Translations under genes and position numbers: made by a program
Assembly (NCBI RefSeq): GCF_030705305.1
Contig: NZ_JAUZEE010000008.1
Location: 124,001 to 188,000 of the forward strand
Direction of reading: 5' to 3'
DNA length: 64,000 nucleotides
Source of the DNA: Leptothrix discophora
Lineage (GTDB): Bacteria; Pseudomonadota; Gammaproteobacteria; Burkholderiales; Burkholderiaceae_C
Shown: one piece after another, positions 36,266 through 44,139 of the stretch
Numbering within the stretch: the first letter of the stretch is position 1
Layout of the letters: the number at the start of each line of letters is the position of its first letter
The notes under the pieces: model-generated
Told to the model about the DNA's origin: nothing
Database searches by the model: none
Seen by the model: the letters and a program-made list of their open reading frames with translations, nothing else

Positions 36266-37089
36266 GTCGGCTTGACCTTCGGGGCGCGCTTGTCGAGAAA
36301 GGCGCGCAGGCGTTCCTGCGCCTCGGGGGTGGATTCGGCCACCGCAGCCATCAGCGACTCGGTCATCAGGCCCTGGTCCTGCGACTGGTCGGCGATGCGC
36401 GGCAGCGCGTGCATGACGGCGTAGTTCGACATCGGCGCATTGCCCGCCACCCGGGTGGCCAGCGCCAGCGCCTTGTCCAGCGAGGTGCCGGTCGGCACCT
36501 GGTACTGCGCCAGGCCGGCGGCCACGCCTTCGGCGGCGCTGTAGACCCGGCCGGTCAGCATCAGGTCGGTCATGCGGGCGACGCCCATCAGGCGCGGGAT
36601 GCGTACCGAGCCGCCGCCGCCGACGAAGATGCCGCGGGTGCCCTCGGGCAGCGCGAAGTAGGTGCTGTCGTCGGCCACGCGGACATGGCAGGCCGAGGCC
36701 AGCTCCAGCCCGCCGCCGACCACCGCGCCGTGCAGGGCGGCGATCACCGGCACGCGGCCGAACTGGATGGCGTCGAAGGCGGCATGCCACATGCGCGAAT
36801 GCAGCACGCCCGAGCCGATGTCGCGCTCGACCAGCTCCGACAGGTCCAGGCCGGCGCAGAAGTGCTCGCCGGCCCCGCTGACGACGACCGCGCGGATGTC
36901 CTGCGGCAGGTTCACGAAGGCCGTGTGCATCTGCTGGATCAGCGGATCGGACAGCGCGTTGCGCTTGGCCGGCCGGTTCAGCCGCAGGTGCAGGACCACG
37001 CCATGTCGCGTGATCTCGAGCAGGTCGAGGCCGGCCAGCAGACCTTCGACAGGCTGGGCGGCGGGCAGGGTCTGGGTGGGCGCGTTCAT
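36262..37089 (-). CDS. Crotonase-family enoyl-CoA hydratase
   Basis: Protein of 275 residues. Oxyanion-hole segments are RPAKRNAL, HFCAGLDLSEL and LHGAVVGGGLELASACHVRV; the catalytic-region Glu is in ALPEGTRGIF. It could be the feruloyl-CoA hydratase, either stopping at the hydrated thioester (beta-oxidative route) or cleaving to vanillin. No aldehyde dehydrogenase is present, whereas SDR and amidohydrolase genes are, so hydration alone is favoured. The start at 37089 is first of the long minus-strand catabolic run. Confidence 0.85.
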   Translation of the reverse strand: MNAPTQTLPAAQPVEGLLAGLDLLEITRHGVVLHLRLNRPAKRNALSDPLIQQMHTAFVNLPQDIRAVVVSGAGEHFCAGLDLSELVERDIGSGVLHSRMWHAAFDAIQFGRVPVIAALHGAVVGGGLELASACHVRVADDSTYFALPEGTRGIFVGGGGSVRIPRLMGVARMTDLMLTGRVYSAAEGVAAGLAQYQVPTGTSLDKALALATRVAGNAPMSNYAVMHALPRIADQSQDQGLMTESLMAAVAESTPEAQERLRAFLDKRAPKVKPT

Positions 37090-37251
37090 GGTCCGTGTGT
37101 CCTCAAGATGGTTGCGAAATATAAGTAAATCACGACTGGCGATGGGCCATGAAAACCCTGACCCTTCGATCAATGCGAAGGATTATTGCGGGTAAACCCT
37201 TGGCCCATGGTCGTGATTTGATTTCAGAATGAAAGCAACCAGAGGACGACC
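37090..37251. promoter_or_regulatory. Symmetric divergent control region, crotonase / amidohydrolase
   Basis: Arms AAATCACGAC (37127-37136) and GTCGTGATTT (37210-37219) are exact inverted copies. Each is accompanied on its inner side by ATGGGCCA (37142-37149) or TGGCCCAT (37201-37208). A central palindrome CCTTCG (37163-37168) and CGAAGG (37176-37181) has its midpoint at 37172, within a base of the midpoint of the outer arms. The region is locally AT-rich. This suits a dimeric regulator acting on both promoters, possibly the MarR protein at 26190. Confidence 0.65.
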
Positions 37252-38115
37252 ATGAAGACCGACGAACTCATCGCCATCGACTTCCACACCCATGCCGAGG
37301 TGTCCTGCCGCAACCCCTTCGACAGCTATGGCGAGGAATACGACCGGGCGGCCGACAAGTACTTCGGCTCGGACCGCCGGCCGACCATCGCCGAGACCGT
37401 CGCCTACTACCGCGAGCGCAAGCTCGGGCTGGTGATGTTCACGGTCGACAGCGAGGCCCAGCTCGGCCGCCGCCGCATCCCGAACGAGGAGATCTGCGAC
37501 GCCGCGCGCGAGAACGCGGACATGATGGTGGCCTTCGCCAGCATCGATCCGCACAAGGGAAAGATGGGCGCGCGCGAGGCCCGCCGGCTGGTCGAGGAAT
37601 GTGGCGTCAAGGGCTTCAAGTTCCACCCGACCGTGCAGGGCTTCCTGCCCTACGACCGCATGGCCTGGCCGCTCTACGAGGTCATCGCCGAGCACAAGTT
37701 GCCCGCGATCTTCCACAGCGGCCACAGCGGCATCGGCAGCGGCATGCGCTGCGGCGGCGGGCTGCGGCTGCAGAACAGCAACCCGATGCTGCTGGAGGAC
37801 GTCGCGATCGACTTCCCCGACATGGAGATCGTCATCGCCCACCCGAGCTGGCCGTGGCAGGACGAGGCCCTGAGCCTGGCCATGCACAAGCCGAACATCT
37901 GGATCGACCTGTCCGGCTGGAGCCCGAAGTACTTCCCGCCGCAGCTCGTCCAGTACGCCAACACGCTGCTCAAGGACCGCATGCTGTTCGGCAGCGACTA
38001 CCCGCTGATCACGCCCGAACGCTGGATGAAGGACTTCGACGAGGCCGGCTTCAAGGACAAGGTCAAGCCGCTGATCCTGAAGGAAAACGCCAAGCGGCTG
38101 CTGCGCCTGGCCTGA
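37252..38115 (+). CDS. Amidohydrolase superfamily protein, probable aryl beta-ketoacyl-CoA hydrolase
   Basis: Protein of 287 residues, amidohydrolase_2 type TIM barrel. Metal-site motifs are DFHTHAE near residue 11, KGFKFHPTVQG, FHSGHSG, IVIAHPSWPW and LFGSDYPL with the catalytic Asp. In hydroxycinnamate pathways of Rhodococcus (CouO) and Agrobacterium (Atu1415) an enzyme of this superfamily cleaves the beta-keto thioester to aromatic acid plus acetyl-CoA. Co-location with ligase, crotonase, SDR and MarR genes supports that role here. A decarboxylase (ACMSD/resorcylate type) is the alternative. Confidence 0.8.
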   Translation: MKTDELIAIDFHTHAEVSCRNPFDSYGEEYDRAADKYFGSDRRPTIAETVAYYRERKLGLVMFTVDSEAQLGRRRIPNEEICDAARENADMMVAFASIDPHKGKMGAREARRLVEECGVKGFKFHPTVQGFLPYDRMAWPLYEVIAEHKLPAIFHSGHSGIGSGMRCGGGLRLQNSNPMLLEDVAIDFPDMEIVIAHPSWPWQDEALSLAMHKPNIWIDLSGWSPKYFPPQLVQYANTLLKDRMLFGSDYPLITPERWMKDFDEAGFKDKVKPLILKENAKRLLRLA

Positions 38116-38312
38116 GGTGTGGCGGCGTGCGACGGACCTGGCGCCGCGCGCTGTCCGTCGCTGGCACAAGTCATCCGGGTCAACCCGGGTTCGTGGGCGT
38201 GGTTGGACGACCGGAAGGCGGCGGCAGGTGCAGGCACGCGGCTTGCGCCGTGCGGCGACTCGCTGGCGCTGGTCCAGCCGAACCCGAACCCTTCTGAAAG
38301 TGGAGCCCGCCC

Positions 38313-38624
38313 ATGATCCGTGCCTTCCCCATCCTGTCCGCCGCGCTCGGCGCCGCCGTCTTCGTCGCCTTGCCGGCCCAGGCCGCCGACGGCACGGCCG
38401 TCTACAACGCCAACTGCGCCATGTGCCACGTGCCGGGCCTGGCCAACGCGCCCAAGACGGGCGACAAGGCGGCCTGGGAACCGCGCCTGAAGGCCGGCCG
38501 CGACGCGCTGCTCGCCAGCGCCATCAAGGGCAAGGGCGCGATGCCGCCCAAGGCCGGCAACCCCAAGCTGAGCGACGAGGACCTCGGCGCCGCGCTGGAC
38601 CACATGCTGGCGGCGGTGAAGTGA
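38313..38624 (+). CDS. Small class I cytochrome c (c5-like)
   Basis: Protein of 103 residues. Residues 1-24 (MIRAFPILSA...LPAQA) form a signal peptide. The haem site is CAMCH at ~36-40, and the distal methionine is in KGAMPPKAGN. It is a periplasmic one-haem electron carrier. The ATG at 38313 is preceded by GGAG-like sequence. It is separated from the amidohydrolase by 197 bases and followed by a strong terminator, so it is likely monocistronic. Confidence 0.9.
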   Translation: MIRAFPILSAALGAAVFVALPAQAADGTAVYNANCAMCHVPGLANAPKTGDKAAWEPRLKAGRDALLASAIKGKGAMPPKAGNPKLSDEDLGAALDHMLAAVK

Positions 38625-38653
38625 GCGCCTGAGCCTTTGGGCGCCCCAACGAA

Positions 38654-38675
38654 AAACGCGGCCGAGGCCGCGTTT
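38654..38675. terminator. Bidirectional hairpin terminator
   Basis: AAACGCGGCC (38654-38663) pairs perfectly with GGCCGCGTTT (38666-38675). T-rich sequence follows on both strands (TTTCTT on plus, TTTTTCG on minus). It ends the cytochrome transcript and could also serve the convergent fpr gene. Confidence 0.85.
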
Positions 38676-38711
38676 CTTGTCCGGTCGATGTGACCGGGGT
38701 CTGACGTTCCC

Positions 38712-38782
38712 CGGGCCGAGCGCCGGGCCGCCCCAAGCCGGCCCGACCCCCTCGGGGGGTGGTCACGCGTACCCGCGTGACC
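38712..38782. repeat. Three-stem intergenic repeat, copy A
   Basis: Stem 1 CGGGCC (38712-38717) pairs with GGCCCG (38740-38745) around a 22-nt core identical in copy B. Stem 2 ACCCCC (38746-38751) pairs with GGGGGT (38755-38760). Stem 3 GGTCACGCG (38761-38769), loop TACC, CGCGTGACC (38774-38782). It lies between convergent cytochrome c and fpr genes, 12 nt past the fpr stop. See copy B at 55916-55987. Confidence 0.85.
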
Positions 38783-38794
38783 GGGGGCTCACAC

Positions 38795-39568
38795 TCACTG
38801 TTCGGCGAAGGCGCGCTCGATGACGAAGTCGCCGGGGCTGGTCGTGCTGCCTTCGCTGAACTTGCGCTCCTCCAGCATGTGCTTGAGGTCGCGCAGCATG
38901 GCCGGGCTGCCGCAGATCATCACGCGGTCGGCACCGGGGTCCAGCGGGGGCAGGCCGAAGTCGTTCCAGAGCCGGCCGTCCTCGATCAGGTCGGTGATGC
39001 GGCCCTGGCGCTCGAAGGGCTCGCGCGTCACGGTCGGGCAATAGACCAGCTTGTCCTTGACCAGCTCGCCGAGGAACTCGTGGTTGGGCAGGTCCTTGAG
39101 GAACAGGTCCTGGTAGGCCAGCTCGTTGACCTGGCGGCAGCCGTGGACCACGACGACCTTCTCGAAGCGCTCGTAGGTGTCCGGGTCCTGGATGATGCTC
39201 AGCCAGGGGGCCAGGCCGGTGCCGGTGCCGAACAGGTAGAGCCGCTTGCCGGGGTTGAGGTAGTCGATCAGCAGCGTGCCGGTGGGCTTGCGGCCGACGA
39301 GGATCTTGTCGCCCACCTTCAGGTGCTGCAGCCGCGAGGTGAGCGGGCCGTTGGGCACCTTGATGCTGAAGAAGTGCAGCTGCTCGGCCCAGTTCGGGCT
39401 GGCCACGCTGTAGGCCCGCAGCAGGGGCTTGCCGTCCACCGGCAGGCCGATCATGACGAAGTGACCGTTGGAGAACCGGAAGGCCGGATCGCGGGTGGTG
39501 GTGAAGCTGAACAGGCGATCGGTCCAGTGGTGGACCTCGGTCACGGTCTCTTCGTTGAACGGTTTCAT
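38795..39568 (-). CDS. fpr: Ferredoxin--NADP(+) reductase
   Basis: Flavoenzyme of 257 residues. FAD binding is marked by LLRAYSVASPNW, and NADP binding by LFGTGTGLAPWLS and ICGSPAMLRDLKHML. The C-terminus VIERAFAEQ matches bacterial subclass FPRs. It passes electrons between NADPH and ferredoxin or flavodoxin, often in redox-stress defence. The ATG at 39568 is the family start (MKPFNEETVTEVHHW). No operon partner; the acyl-CoA-binding gene lies 107 bases upstream in the same direction. Confidence 0.93.
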   Translation of the reverse strand: MKPFNEETVTEVHHWTDRLFSFTTTRDPAFRFSNGHFVMIGLPVDGKPLLRAYSVASPNWAEQLHFFSIKVPNGPLTSRLQHLKVGDKILVGRKPTGTLLIDYLNPGKRLYLFGTGTGLAPWLSIIQDPDTYERFEKVVVVHGCRQVNELAYQDLFLKDLPNHEFLGELVKDKLVYCPTVTREPFERQGRITDLIEDGRLWNDFGLPPLDPGADRVMICGSPAMLRDLKHMLEERKFSEGSTTSPGDFVIERAFAEQ

Positions 39569-39675
39569 GGCGGCGGGCGCGGCGTGCGCAGCTACAGGGC
39601 AACAGGAAAAGGAGGCTCTTCAGGCCCGTCCGGCAGGGCCGGCGGCGAACCCTAGAGGATACCCGTAGGCCGGTT

Positions 39676-39942
39676 TCAGCCCTTCAACTCTTCGATCAGA
39701 TCGATATAACCGTGCATCGCAGTGGCCGCATCGGTGCCGGCCAGATCGGCCCAGGCGTCGAACTTGGCGCGGCCGACGAAGTCGGTCATGCCGGGGCGCT
39801 CGCCGCTGGCATCGCCATCGGTGGCCTGCTTGAACAGCGCGTACAGGCGCAGCAGCGTGCGGTTGTCCGGCCGCTCGGGCAACTGGCGGGACTGCGCCAC
39901 GGCGGCATCGAACAGGGTCTTCAGGTCGGCGGTGTCGGTCAT
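39676..39942 (-). CDS. Acyl-CoA-binding protein
   Basis: Protein of 88 residues, the usual ACBP size. LKTLFDAAVAQSRQLPERPDN, LLRLYALFKQATDGD and the end of the KFDAWADLAG block give the four-helix ACBP pattern. It binds long-chain acyl-CoA in the cytoplasm. The ATG at 39942 (MTDTADLK) is preferred over one ten codons upstream because family members begin there. Nothing nearby shows a specific pathway. Confidence 0.88.
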   Translation of the reverse strand: MTDTADLKTLFDAAVAQSRQLPERPDNRTLLRLYALFKQATDGDASGERPGMTDFVGRAKFDAWADLAGTDAATAMHGYIDLIEELKG

Positions 39943-40053
39943 GTCGGTCGGGCCATCGGCCGCGGAAGGCAAACGAGGCGCCGAGTCTAGGACCGCAGCG
40001 CCTCGCTCGAACCGGTCAACTGTCCTTCGATGAGCCGCCGGACCTGGGGGCTG

Positions 40054-40686
40054 TCAGAACCCGAGGCTGGCCAGCAGGTCGTCCACCTCGGTCTGGTCCT
40101 TAACCACGTCGGCGCGGCCTTCCGGGCTGACGACCGGGCCGTTGAGGATGTTGCTGTCGACCTTCTCGCGCTGGTCGGGCGGGACGACCTGGACCAGCAG
40201 CTTGACCAGCGCGTCTTCCAGGTCGTTGGTCAGCGCGACGACCTTGGCGACCACCTGGCCGGTCAGGTCGTGGAAGTCCTGCGCCAGCATGATGTCGGTC
40301 AGGTGCTGGTCGATGCGCGCGGTGGCGGCCTCGACGTCGTGGGCGAAGTTCAGCACCGCGCCGGTGGCCACGGCCTTGACCGGATCGGCCACCAGCGAGC
40401 GGGCCAGCTCGCGCGTGTCGGCGCTGATGCGCTGGTGTTCCATCTTGGCCTGGTCGACCGAGTTCAGCACGCGGTTGGCGGCGTCCGAGGTCTTGTTGGC
40501 GATGTAGGTCAGGCGGCTGCGCGCATCCGGGATGCCGTCGGTCGCGATCTGCAGCTTGGGCATCACGCCGAGCTGCTGCATCGTGTCGTGCAGCAGCCGC
40601 GTGATCGCGCCGATCTGCTGGAACACCTCGGGCGAGGCGATCACCGGTTCGGTGGGCGCCAGGGCGGTCAGGTCTTCGATCCTCAT
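40054..40686 (-). CDS. cheZ: Protein phosphatase CheZ
   Basis: Protein of 210 residues that dephosphorylates CheY-P. The long helical hairpin and the catalytic block QDFHDLTGQVV (Asp140, Gln144) are present. The C-terminus TEVDDLLASLGF is the CheY-binding tail typical of CheZ. It starts 16 bases after cheY, so the two form one transcript with motA-motB upstream. Confidence 0.95.
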   Translation of the reverse strand: MRIEDLTALAPTEPVIASPEVFQQIGAITRLLHDTMQQLGVMPKLQIATDGIPDARSRLTYIANKTSDAANRVLNSVDQAKMEHQRISADTRELARSLVADPVKAVATGAVLNFAHDVEAATARIDQHLTDIMLAQDFHDLTGQVVAKVVALTNDLEDALVKLLVQVVPPDQREKVDSNILNGPVVSPEGRADVVKDQTEVDDLLASLGF

Positions 40687-40702
40687 GGTGTGCTCCCTGG
40701 GC

Positions 40703-41101
40703 TCACGCGGTGGCGGCCATCTTCTGCATGATCTTGGTGACCTTCTCCTCCAGCGTCGCCTTGGTGAAGGGCTTGACGATGTAGCCGGCCGCGCCGCTCT
40801 GGGCCGCCAGCACGATGTCTTCCTTGCGCGCCTCGGCGGTCACCATCAGCACCGGCAGGTGCTTGAGGGTCTCGTCGGCCTTGACCGCCTTGAGCAGGTC
40901 GAAGCCGTTCATCACCGGCATGTTGATGTCGCTGACGACGAAGTCGTAGCGGCTGTTCCTGAGCATGTTCAGCGCGACCTGGCCGTCCTCGGCCTCCTCG
41001 ACGTTGTTGCAGCCCATTTCCTTGAGCAGCCCGCGCACGATGCGGCGCATGGTCGAGAAGTCGTCGACGACCAGGAATTTGAGATCGGATGCGTGGGTCA
41101 T
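40703..41101 (-). CDS. cheY: Chemotaxis response regulator CheY
   Basis: Single-domain receiver of 132 residues. It has the acidic pocket VVDDFS (Asp13, Asp14), the phosphoacceptor Asp58 in VSDINMP, Thr88 and Lys110 in YIVKPF. CheY-specific features are [16 protein letters not shown] and the TLEEKV end. When phosphorylated it binds FliM/FliN at the motor. It is followed by cheZ and lies 96 nt after motB. Confidence 0.97.
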   Translation of the reverse strand: MTHASDLKFLVVDDFSTMRRIVRGLLKEMGCNNVEEAEDGQVALNMLRNSRYDFVVSDINMPVMNGFDLLKAVKADETLKHLPVLMVTAEARKEDIVLAAQSGAAGYIVKPFTKATLEEKVTKIMQKMAATA

Positions 41102-41197
41102 GGTGGTGTCCTTGACGGTCGGAATGGGGGAAGAAGCTGGGGAGCTGAGGGAATGGGGGTCGGGGAGAGAAGCCTGGCGTGCCGCCGTTCTTCCGTT

Positions 41198-42166
41198 TTA
41201 TCGGCTGCTCTGCTGGGCCCTTGAATGTTCCGGAACGACGCGTGGCGGGCCCACCAGCGGGGCCTGCTCGGGCTCTGCCGGTTCGGGTGCAGGGGCGTCG
41301 CCGCCCTGGAAGAAGCGGTCTTCGGCTTCACGCGTCATCACGATGATGCTGATGCGCCGGTTGATCGGATTGAGCGTGTCCTTGCTGTCGAAGGGCACGC
41401 TGGCCGCCAGGCCCTGCACGCGCAGCACGCGCGATTCGTCCAGGCCGCCGGCGAGCAGTTCGCGCCGCGACGCGTTGGCCCGGTCGCTGGACAGTTCCCA
41501 GTTGCTGTAGCCACGCTCGCCCGCGCCGAAGGGCTTGGCATCGGTGTGGCCCTCCAGCGTGAGCTTGTTGGGCACCTCGGTCAGCACCGCGCCGATGGCC
41601 CGCAGGATCTCGCGCATGTGCGGCTGCACGCTGGCATCGCCGCTCTGGAACATCGGCCGGTTCTGCTCGTCGACGATCTGGATGCGCAGGCCGTCGCGGG
41701 TCATGTCCAGGCGGATCTGGTTCTTGAACGACGACAGCTTCGCGGACGCGTCGATCACGTCGCTCATCTTCTGGCTCAGCGTCTCCAGGCGCTCGCGTTC
41801 GGCCTTGGCCTGCGCGGTCTTGAGCGTCTGCATCGCGTGGCGGCGCTCGGACTCGACGTCGCCGTTCTTGACCTGGCCGCCCTGGCGCGTGAGGTCGGTG
41901 CCGCCGCCCTTGATGATCGAGGTCGCATCGCCCGAGCCCGAGCCGCCACCCATGGCGACCTTGAGCGGGTTCTGGAAGTAGTCCTGGATGCCCTTCTTGT
42001 CGCCTTCGCTGGTCGAGCCCAGCAGCCACATCAGCAGGAAGAAGGCCATCATGGCCGTCACGAAGTCGGCATAGGCGATCTTCCACGCGCCGCCATGGGC
42101 ACCGTGGCCGCCCTTCTTGATCTTCTTGACGATGATCGGTTGCAACTTCTTGGCATCACCAGCCAT
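41198..42166 (-). CDS. motB: Flagellar motor stator protein MotB
   Basis: Protein of 322 residues. A basic N-terminus precedes one transmembrane helix (~34-52) with the proton-carrying Asp34 in YADFVTAMMAFF. The periplasmic OmpA-like peptidoglycan-binding domain at ~160-290 has LTLEGHTDAKPF and NRRISIIV. A proline-rich tail follows. The protein forms the stator with MotA. The start lies 126 bases after the motA stop, with a hairpin repeat in between. Confidence 0.96.
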   Translation of the reverse strand: MAGDAKKLQPIIVKKIKKGGHGAHGGAWKIAYADFVTAMMAFFLLMWLLGSTSEGDKKGIQDYFQNPLKVAMGGGSGSGDATSIIKGGGTDLTRQGGQVKNGDVESERRHAMQTLKTAQAKAERERLETLSQKMSDVIDASAKLSSFKNQIRLDMTRDGLRIQIVDEQNRPMFQSGDASVQPHMREILRAIGAVLTEVPNKLTLEGHTDAKPFGAGERGYSNWELSSDRANASRRELLAGGLDESRVLRVQGLAASVPFDSKDTLNPINRRISIIVMTREAEDRFFQGGDAPAPEPAEPEQAPLVGPPRVVPEHSRAQQSSR

Positions 42167-42219
42167 GGCGGGCTTCCAGGGCGCTTAACAGCGCAGGGTG
42201 TTTGTCCAGCTTCCCGCCG

Positions 42220-42266
42220 CGGATCCGGCTTTGCCGGTCCGCTGGCGGACGGCCCCCTCGGGGGGT
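42220..42266. repeat. Hairpin-rich element between motA and motB
   Basis: CGGATCCGGC (42220-42229) pairs with GCCGGTCCG (42233-42241) with one bulged T. CCCCC (42253-42257) pairs with the following G run, and GCCCCCTCGGGGGGT matches stem 2 of copy A (38746-38760) except at its first base. Direct repeats AGCGAGC follow at 42267-42282. It may be a diverged relative of the three-stem repeat. Confidence 0.5.
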
Positions 42267-42292
42267 AGCGAGCGACAGCGAGCTTGGGGGCG

Positions 42293-43150
42293 TCACTTCT
42301 TCTTCACGTGGCTTTCGAGCTCGGCAAACGTGGGCCGCTCGGTGGAGTAGAGGACCTTGCGGCCGAACTCGATCGCGATCTGCGGGGCGTAGCCCTGCAT
42401 CGAGGCGAGCAGCGTGGTCTTGACGCACTGCAGCTCCTTGCCGTCCTCGTCGATCTTCTGTTCGAGCAGGCCGGCCAGCGGCTCGGCGAAGCCGTAGGCC
42501 AGCAGGATGCCCAGGAAGGTGCCGACCAGGGCCGAGCCGATCATCCCGCCCAGCACCGCCGGGGGCTGGCCGACCGAGCCCATGGTGTTCACGACGCCCA
42601 GCACCGCGGCCACGATGCCGAAGGCGGGCAGGGCGCCGGCCAGTCGGGCGATCGCGGCGGCCGCGCCGTGGGCCTCGTGGTGATGGGTCTCCAGCTCGGT
42701 GTCCATCAGCGACTCGATCTCGTGGGCATTGAGGTTGCCCGAGACCATCATGCGCAGGTAGTCGGTGATGAACTCGCTGACGTGGTGGTCGTTGCCCACC
42801 ACCGGGTACTTCTGGAACAGCGGCGAGCTGTGCGGGTCCTCGATGTCCTTCTCGATCGACATCAGGCCTTCCTTGCGGGTCTTCTGCAGGATGTCGTAGA
42901 GCAGGGCCAGCAGGTCCATCGCGCGGGCCTTGCTGTACTTCGAGCCCTTGAAGCAGGCGCCCAGGCCCTTGAGCGTGGCCTTGAGCACCTTGGTCTGGTT
43001 GTTGGCCACGAAGGCGCCCAGCGCACCGCCGAAGATGGTGATCATTTCCCAGGGCAGCGCCTTGATGATCACGCCGATGTTGCCGCCGTGCACGATGTAC
43101 ACGCCGAAGATGCAGCCGATGGCCACGAGCCAGCCGACGATGACGAACAT
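42293..43150 (-). CDS. motA: Flagellar motor stator protein MotA
   Basis: Protein of 285 residues with four hydrophobic helices (about 1-20, 33-50, 170-190, 200-220). The cytoplasmic loop YDILQKTRKEGLMSIEKDIEDP carries the charged residues that contact FliG, and GALPAFGIVAAVLGVVNTMG is the conserved third helix. It forms the proton channel with MotB. RBS-like AGACTCCC is weak, but MFVIVGW is the usual MotA start. It follows the methyltransferase-like gene after 33 bases. Confidence 0.97.
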   Translation of the reverse strand: MFVIVGWLVAIGCIFGVYIVHGGNIGVIIKALPWEMITIFGGALGAFVANNQTKVLKATLKGLGACFKGSKYSKARAMDLLALLYDILQKTRKEGLMSIEKDIEDPHSSPLFQKYPVVGNDHHVSEFITDYLRMMVSGNLNAHEIESLMDTELETHHHEAHGAAAAIARLAGALPAFGIVAAVLGVVNTMGSVGQPPAVLGGMIGSALVGTFLGILLAYGFAEPLAGLLEQKIDEDGKELQCVKTTLLASMQGYAPQIAIEFGRKVLYSTERPTFAELESHVKKK

Positions 43151-43183
43151 GGTGGGAGTCTTTCCGGTTGCGGGTTGCCAGCC

Positions 43184-44056
43184 TCACGCCGAGCGTGCGG
43201 CGGCCTGTGCGTGTTTTGCATATCGGACCGCCGCCGCGTTCACTTGAGGCAGCGCTTGTCCAGATCGGGTCTTGCGTGAAATCGGTGACGGCCTTGCGGC
43301 GCCTTCGGCCGGCACGCGGTAGATCCACACCGCATGGCGACGGGCCGGTCCGGCCGGCAGCTGCGCGGCGGGCGGCTGCCCGGGCACCTCGAAGGCCAGG
43401 CTGACCAGCCAGGCGCCGGGTGCCAGCTCGGCGCAGGCCTTGGCCCAGACCCGTTCCATGCTCTCGGGCCGCTGGAAGACGTAGACCATCGCCAGGCCCT
43501 GCCAGCCGTCGGCCCACAGGTCGCCGCGGCGCACGCGTGCCCAGGGGCAGCGCAGGCCGGCGTAGAGCCGCAGCGGCAGGCTCCATTCGATGCCTTCGAG
43601 GCGGGCTTGCGGATAGACCGCGCGCAGCGCCTGCAGGCCGTGGCCCATGCCGCAGCCGGCGTCTCGTACACGTGCGTCGACAGGCAGGGGCACCCGCTCG
43701 GCCAGGCCGTCGAGGGCCTGGGCCGGCGTCGGGAACATCGGCGCGTCGCGCCAGGCCCGCAGCGGGTAGGCCAGCAGCAGCAGCGCCAGCGGCAGCAGCC
43801 AGGCCCAGGCCGGCACGCCGCTCGACAGGCCGCCGGCCAGGCTCAGTGCCGGCCAGCCCAGCGCCAGCATCCAGCGCCGCCACGGCGCATCGGCCAGCAG
43901 CGCGGCCAGCACGCCCAGGCCGACCGAGGTGGCCAGGGCCACCGCCGGCGGCGCGTCCAGCCGCAGCAGCAGCGCCTGCAGCAGGCCGCAGGCCAGCCAC
44001 AGCAACAGCGCTGGAGCGGGCCAGGGCAGGGGGATGGAGGGAAGCGTCGCGCGCAT
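43184..44056 (-). CDS. Membrane-anchored class I SAM methyltransferase-like protein
   Basis: Predicted 290 residues from the ATG at 44056. The first ~110 residues form four or five hydrophobic helices (LLLWLACGLLQALLL, VGLGVLAALLA, AWLLPLALLLLAYPL). The rest is a Rossmann methyltransferase domain with VRDAGCGMGHGLQAL as SAM motif I and YVFQRPESMERVW later. The acceptor is unknown. It lies between the HD-GYP gene and motA, same strand, as in related Burkholderiales. A longer start at 44101 is possible. Confidence 0.7.
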   Translation of the reverse strand: MRATLPSIPLPWPAPALLLWLACGLLQALLLRLDAPPAVALATSVGLGVLAALLADAPWRRWMLALGWPALSLAGGLSSGVPAWAWLLPLALLLLAYPLRAWRDAPMFPTPAQALDGLAERVPLPVDARVRDAGCGMGHGLQALRAVYPQARLEGIEWSLPLRLYAGLRCPWARVRRGDLWADGWQGLAMVYVFQRPESMERVWAKACAELAPGAWLVSLAFEVPGQPPAAQLPAGPARRHAVWIYRVPAEGAARPSPISRKTRSGQALPQVNAAAVRYAKHAQAAARSA

Positions 44057-44139
44057 CCCCAGGTTATCGCTCGCCCTGGACCGGGACGAGGCCCGGTGCA
44101 AGGGGGTGCGAGCGGTCCAGTTCCGGCGATGCCGCCCGC

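Noticed and set aside
36241-36790. Longer feruloyl-CoA synthase start upstream of 36265
   Set aside because: The extra in-frame codons overlap the conserved end of the crotonase gene, and the four-base ATGA overlap gives a better coupled start.
38162-38176. TGGCAC as a sigma-54 -24 box before cytochrome c
   Set aside because: At the required distance there is CC rather than GC, so the -12 element is missing.
44062-44100. CGATAA on the minus strand before the methyltransferase gene as a sigma-28 promoter
   Set aside because: No TCAAG or TAAAG box lies 11-12 bases upstream.
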